A stretch of DNA of 39,833 nucleotides from the NCBI GenBank assembly GCA_016177925.1, contig JACOUH010000138.1:1-39833 (forward strand). Reading direction: 5' to 3'. Below, piece after piece: positions 39,373 to 39,833 of this stretch. The translations under genes were made by a program, and so were the position numbers. Under the pieces are notes generated by a model. That model made no database searches. It was not told where the DNA came from and was given only the letters and a program-made list of their open reading frames with translations. This DNA is from Planctomycetota bacterium. GTDB taxonomy: Bacteria > Planctomycetota > Planctomycetia > Gemmatales > Gemmataceae. Within the stretch, counting starts at the first letter, position 1; the number at the start of each line of letters is the position of its first letter.

Positions 39373-39833
39373 TTATAGAGCAGACGAGGAATCGTCAGCC
39401 AGACGGAGGACCTCGGAAGTCATGGCCTGGCGGACGATTTCGGCGCCGTCGCGGCGCAGGCGATCGGGCCAGGTTTCCTCACACAATCGCTGCCACGCCT
39501 GCTGACGGCGGATGGGATCGCTGACATGAGCGAGCAGAAGAGGGCGTAATTCCGCCAACAGAGCGATCCAGAGGCCGAAGGCGTCGTCGAACTGTCCCTC
39601 GAGGCGTTGGCGCAGGGCGCGCGTCAGGGCAGGGGCCTTGCCGGCGGTCGACAGAGCCAGGGTGAAGTCGCCGCGGCGGACGGTGGCGGGGGTGAAGAAG
39701 TCGCCGGATTCCGGCTCAGTCGCCGAGTTGACCCAGATGCCACGGCCGCGGGCGTCAGCGACCACGGCGCGGTTGACCTCCGGCGTCGCGGCGGCGAAGA
39801 CGAGGGCGGCCCCATCGAGGTGTTCGCGGCGGT
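39373..39833 (-). CDS. Siroheme synthase N-terminal domain / precorrin-2 dehydrogenase, partial
   Basis: The gene runs off the right edge, so only the C-terminal ~153 codons are present. The readable frame continues through the edge (DGAALVFAAATPEVNRAVV, then DARGRGIWVNSATEPESGDF). FTPATVRRGDFTLALSTAGK and APALTRALRQRLE follow. This is the typical CysG-N/Met8/SirC pattern for NAD-dependent oxidation of precorrin-2 to sirohydrochlorin, with ferrochelatase activity in some members. The C-terminus is short, so no methyltransferase domain follows. It is the first visible gene of the SirC - HemX-like - HemA cluster, separated from the next gene by a repeat array. Confidence 0.85.
   Translation of the reverse strand, partial: RREHLDGAALVFAAATPEVNRAVVADARGRGIWVNSATEPESGDFFTPATVRRGDFTLALSTAGKAPALTRALRQRLEGQFDDAFGLWIALLAELRPLLLAHVSDPIRRQQAWQRLCEETWPDRLRRDGAEIVRQAMTSEVLRLADDSSSAL

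Noticed and set aside
1-39833. tRNA or rRNA genes
   Set aside because: I saw no cloverleaf with conserved T-loop sequence and no rRNA core words when scanning the gaps. A tRNA search program was not available, so a missed one is possible.

Overview
The window is high-GC DNA from a planctomycete, most likely a member of the Gemmatales (Gemmataceae-like). This rests on gene content read from the sequence: DUF1559 pseudopilin-like proteins, kinases with large extracytoplasmic modules, a kinase-type WD40 remnant, a PEP-CTERM/exosortase pair, BamB-like PQQ propellers, Tad-type secretin and TPR lipoproteins, and very many intergenic palindromes. I see no rRNA, tRNA, CRISPR array or transposase gene.

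Layout. 0.1-2.4 kb: a WD40 gene that looks like the tail of a kinase-WD40 protein, and a small secreted protein (both minus). 2.4-6.4 kb: two tandem DUF1559 genes of identical length (minus), divergent from a larger secreted protein with a C-terminal DUF1559-like domain (plus). 6.4-9.1 kb: a secreted thioredoxin-fold protein (minus) and an MFS transporter (plus). 9.2-11.9 kb: an MBL-fold hydrolase, manC, ruvX and a 61-residue coiled-coil protein (plus). 12.1-13.0 kb: a degenerate GH2-like protein. 13.2-18.6 kb: a promoter and a 1283-residue receptor kinase with a likely beta-helix ectodomain, convergent with an FHA-pseudokinase. 18.8-19.8 kb: a threonine dehydratase/serine racemase-family enzyme. 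20.1-22.8 kb: a broken alpha/alpha-toroid gene and a polytopic membrane protein. 23.1-29.9 kb: a PEP-CTERM protein, an exosortase/EpsI fusion and a giant TPR protein whose 5' end is frameshifted. 30.0-36.5 kb (all minus): an Flp-like pilin, a PQQ propeller, a serine-hydrolase remnant, a TadD-like TPR lipoprotein, a Gly-rich lipoprotein and a CpaC/RcpA-type secretin. 36.9-39.8 kb (minus): hemA, a HemX/CcsA-like membrane protein and the 3' part of a siroheme synthase N-domain gene, which form a tetrapyrrole cluster.

How the genes relate. The PEP-CTERM protein, exosortase and TPR protein fit a surface-protein sorting and export module. The secretin, lipoproteins and Flp-like peptide fit an outlying Tad pilus locus. 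The kinase and pseudokinase may form a signalling pair. SirC-HemX-HemA is a known tetrapyrrole arrangement.

The most unusual feature is non-coding. Nearly every gap holds a near-perfect palindrome. Several are 'hairpins of hairpins': each arm is itself a hairpin with a TCC or TCT loop, and the two arms are inverted copies of each other. Two unrelated stems share the central loop GGATGAAG, and two others share a flanking word, TAGAGCGNTTTGCA. One different 57-bp palindrome lies in frame inside the exosortase gene. These look like REP/BIME-like families. The window also contains several decaying genes.
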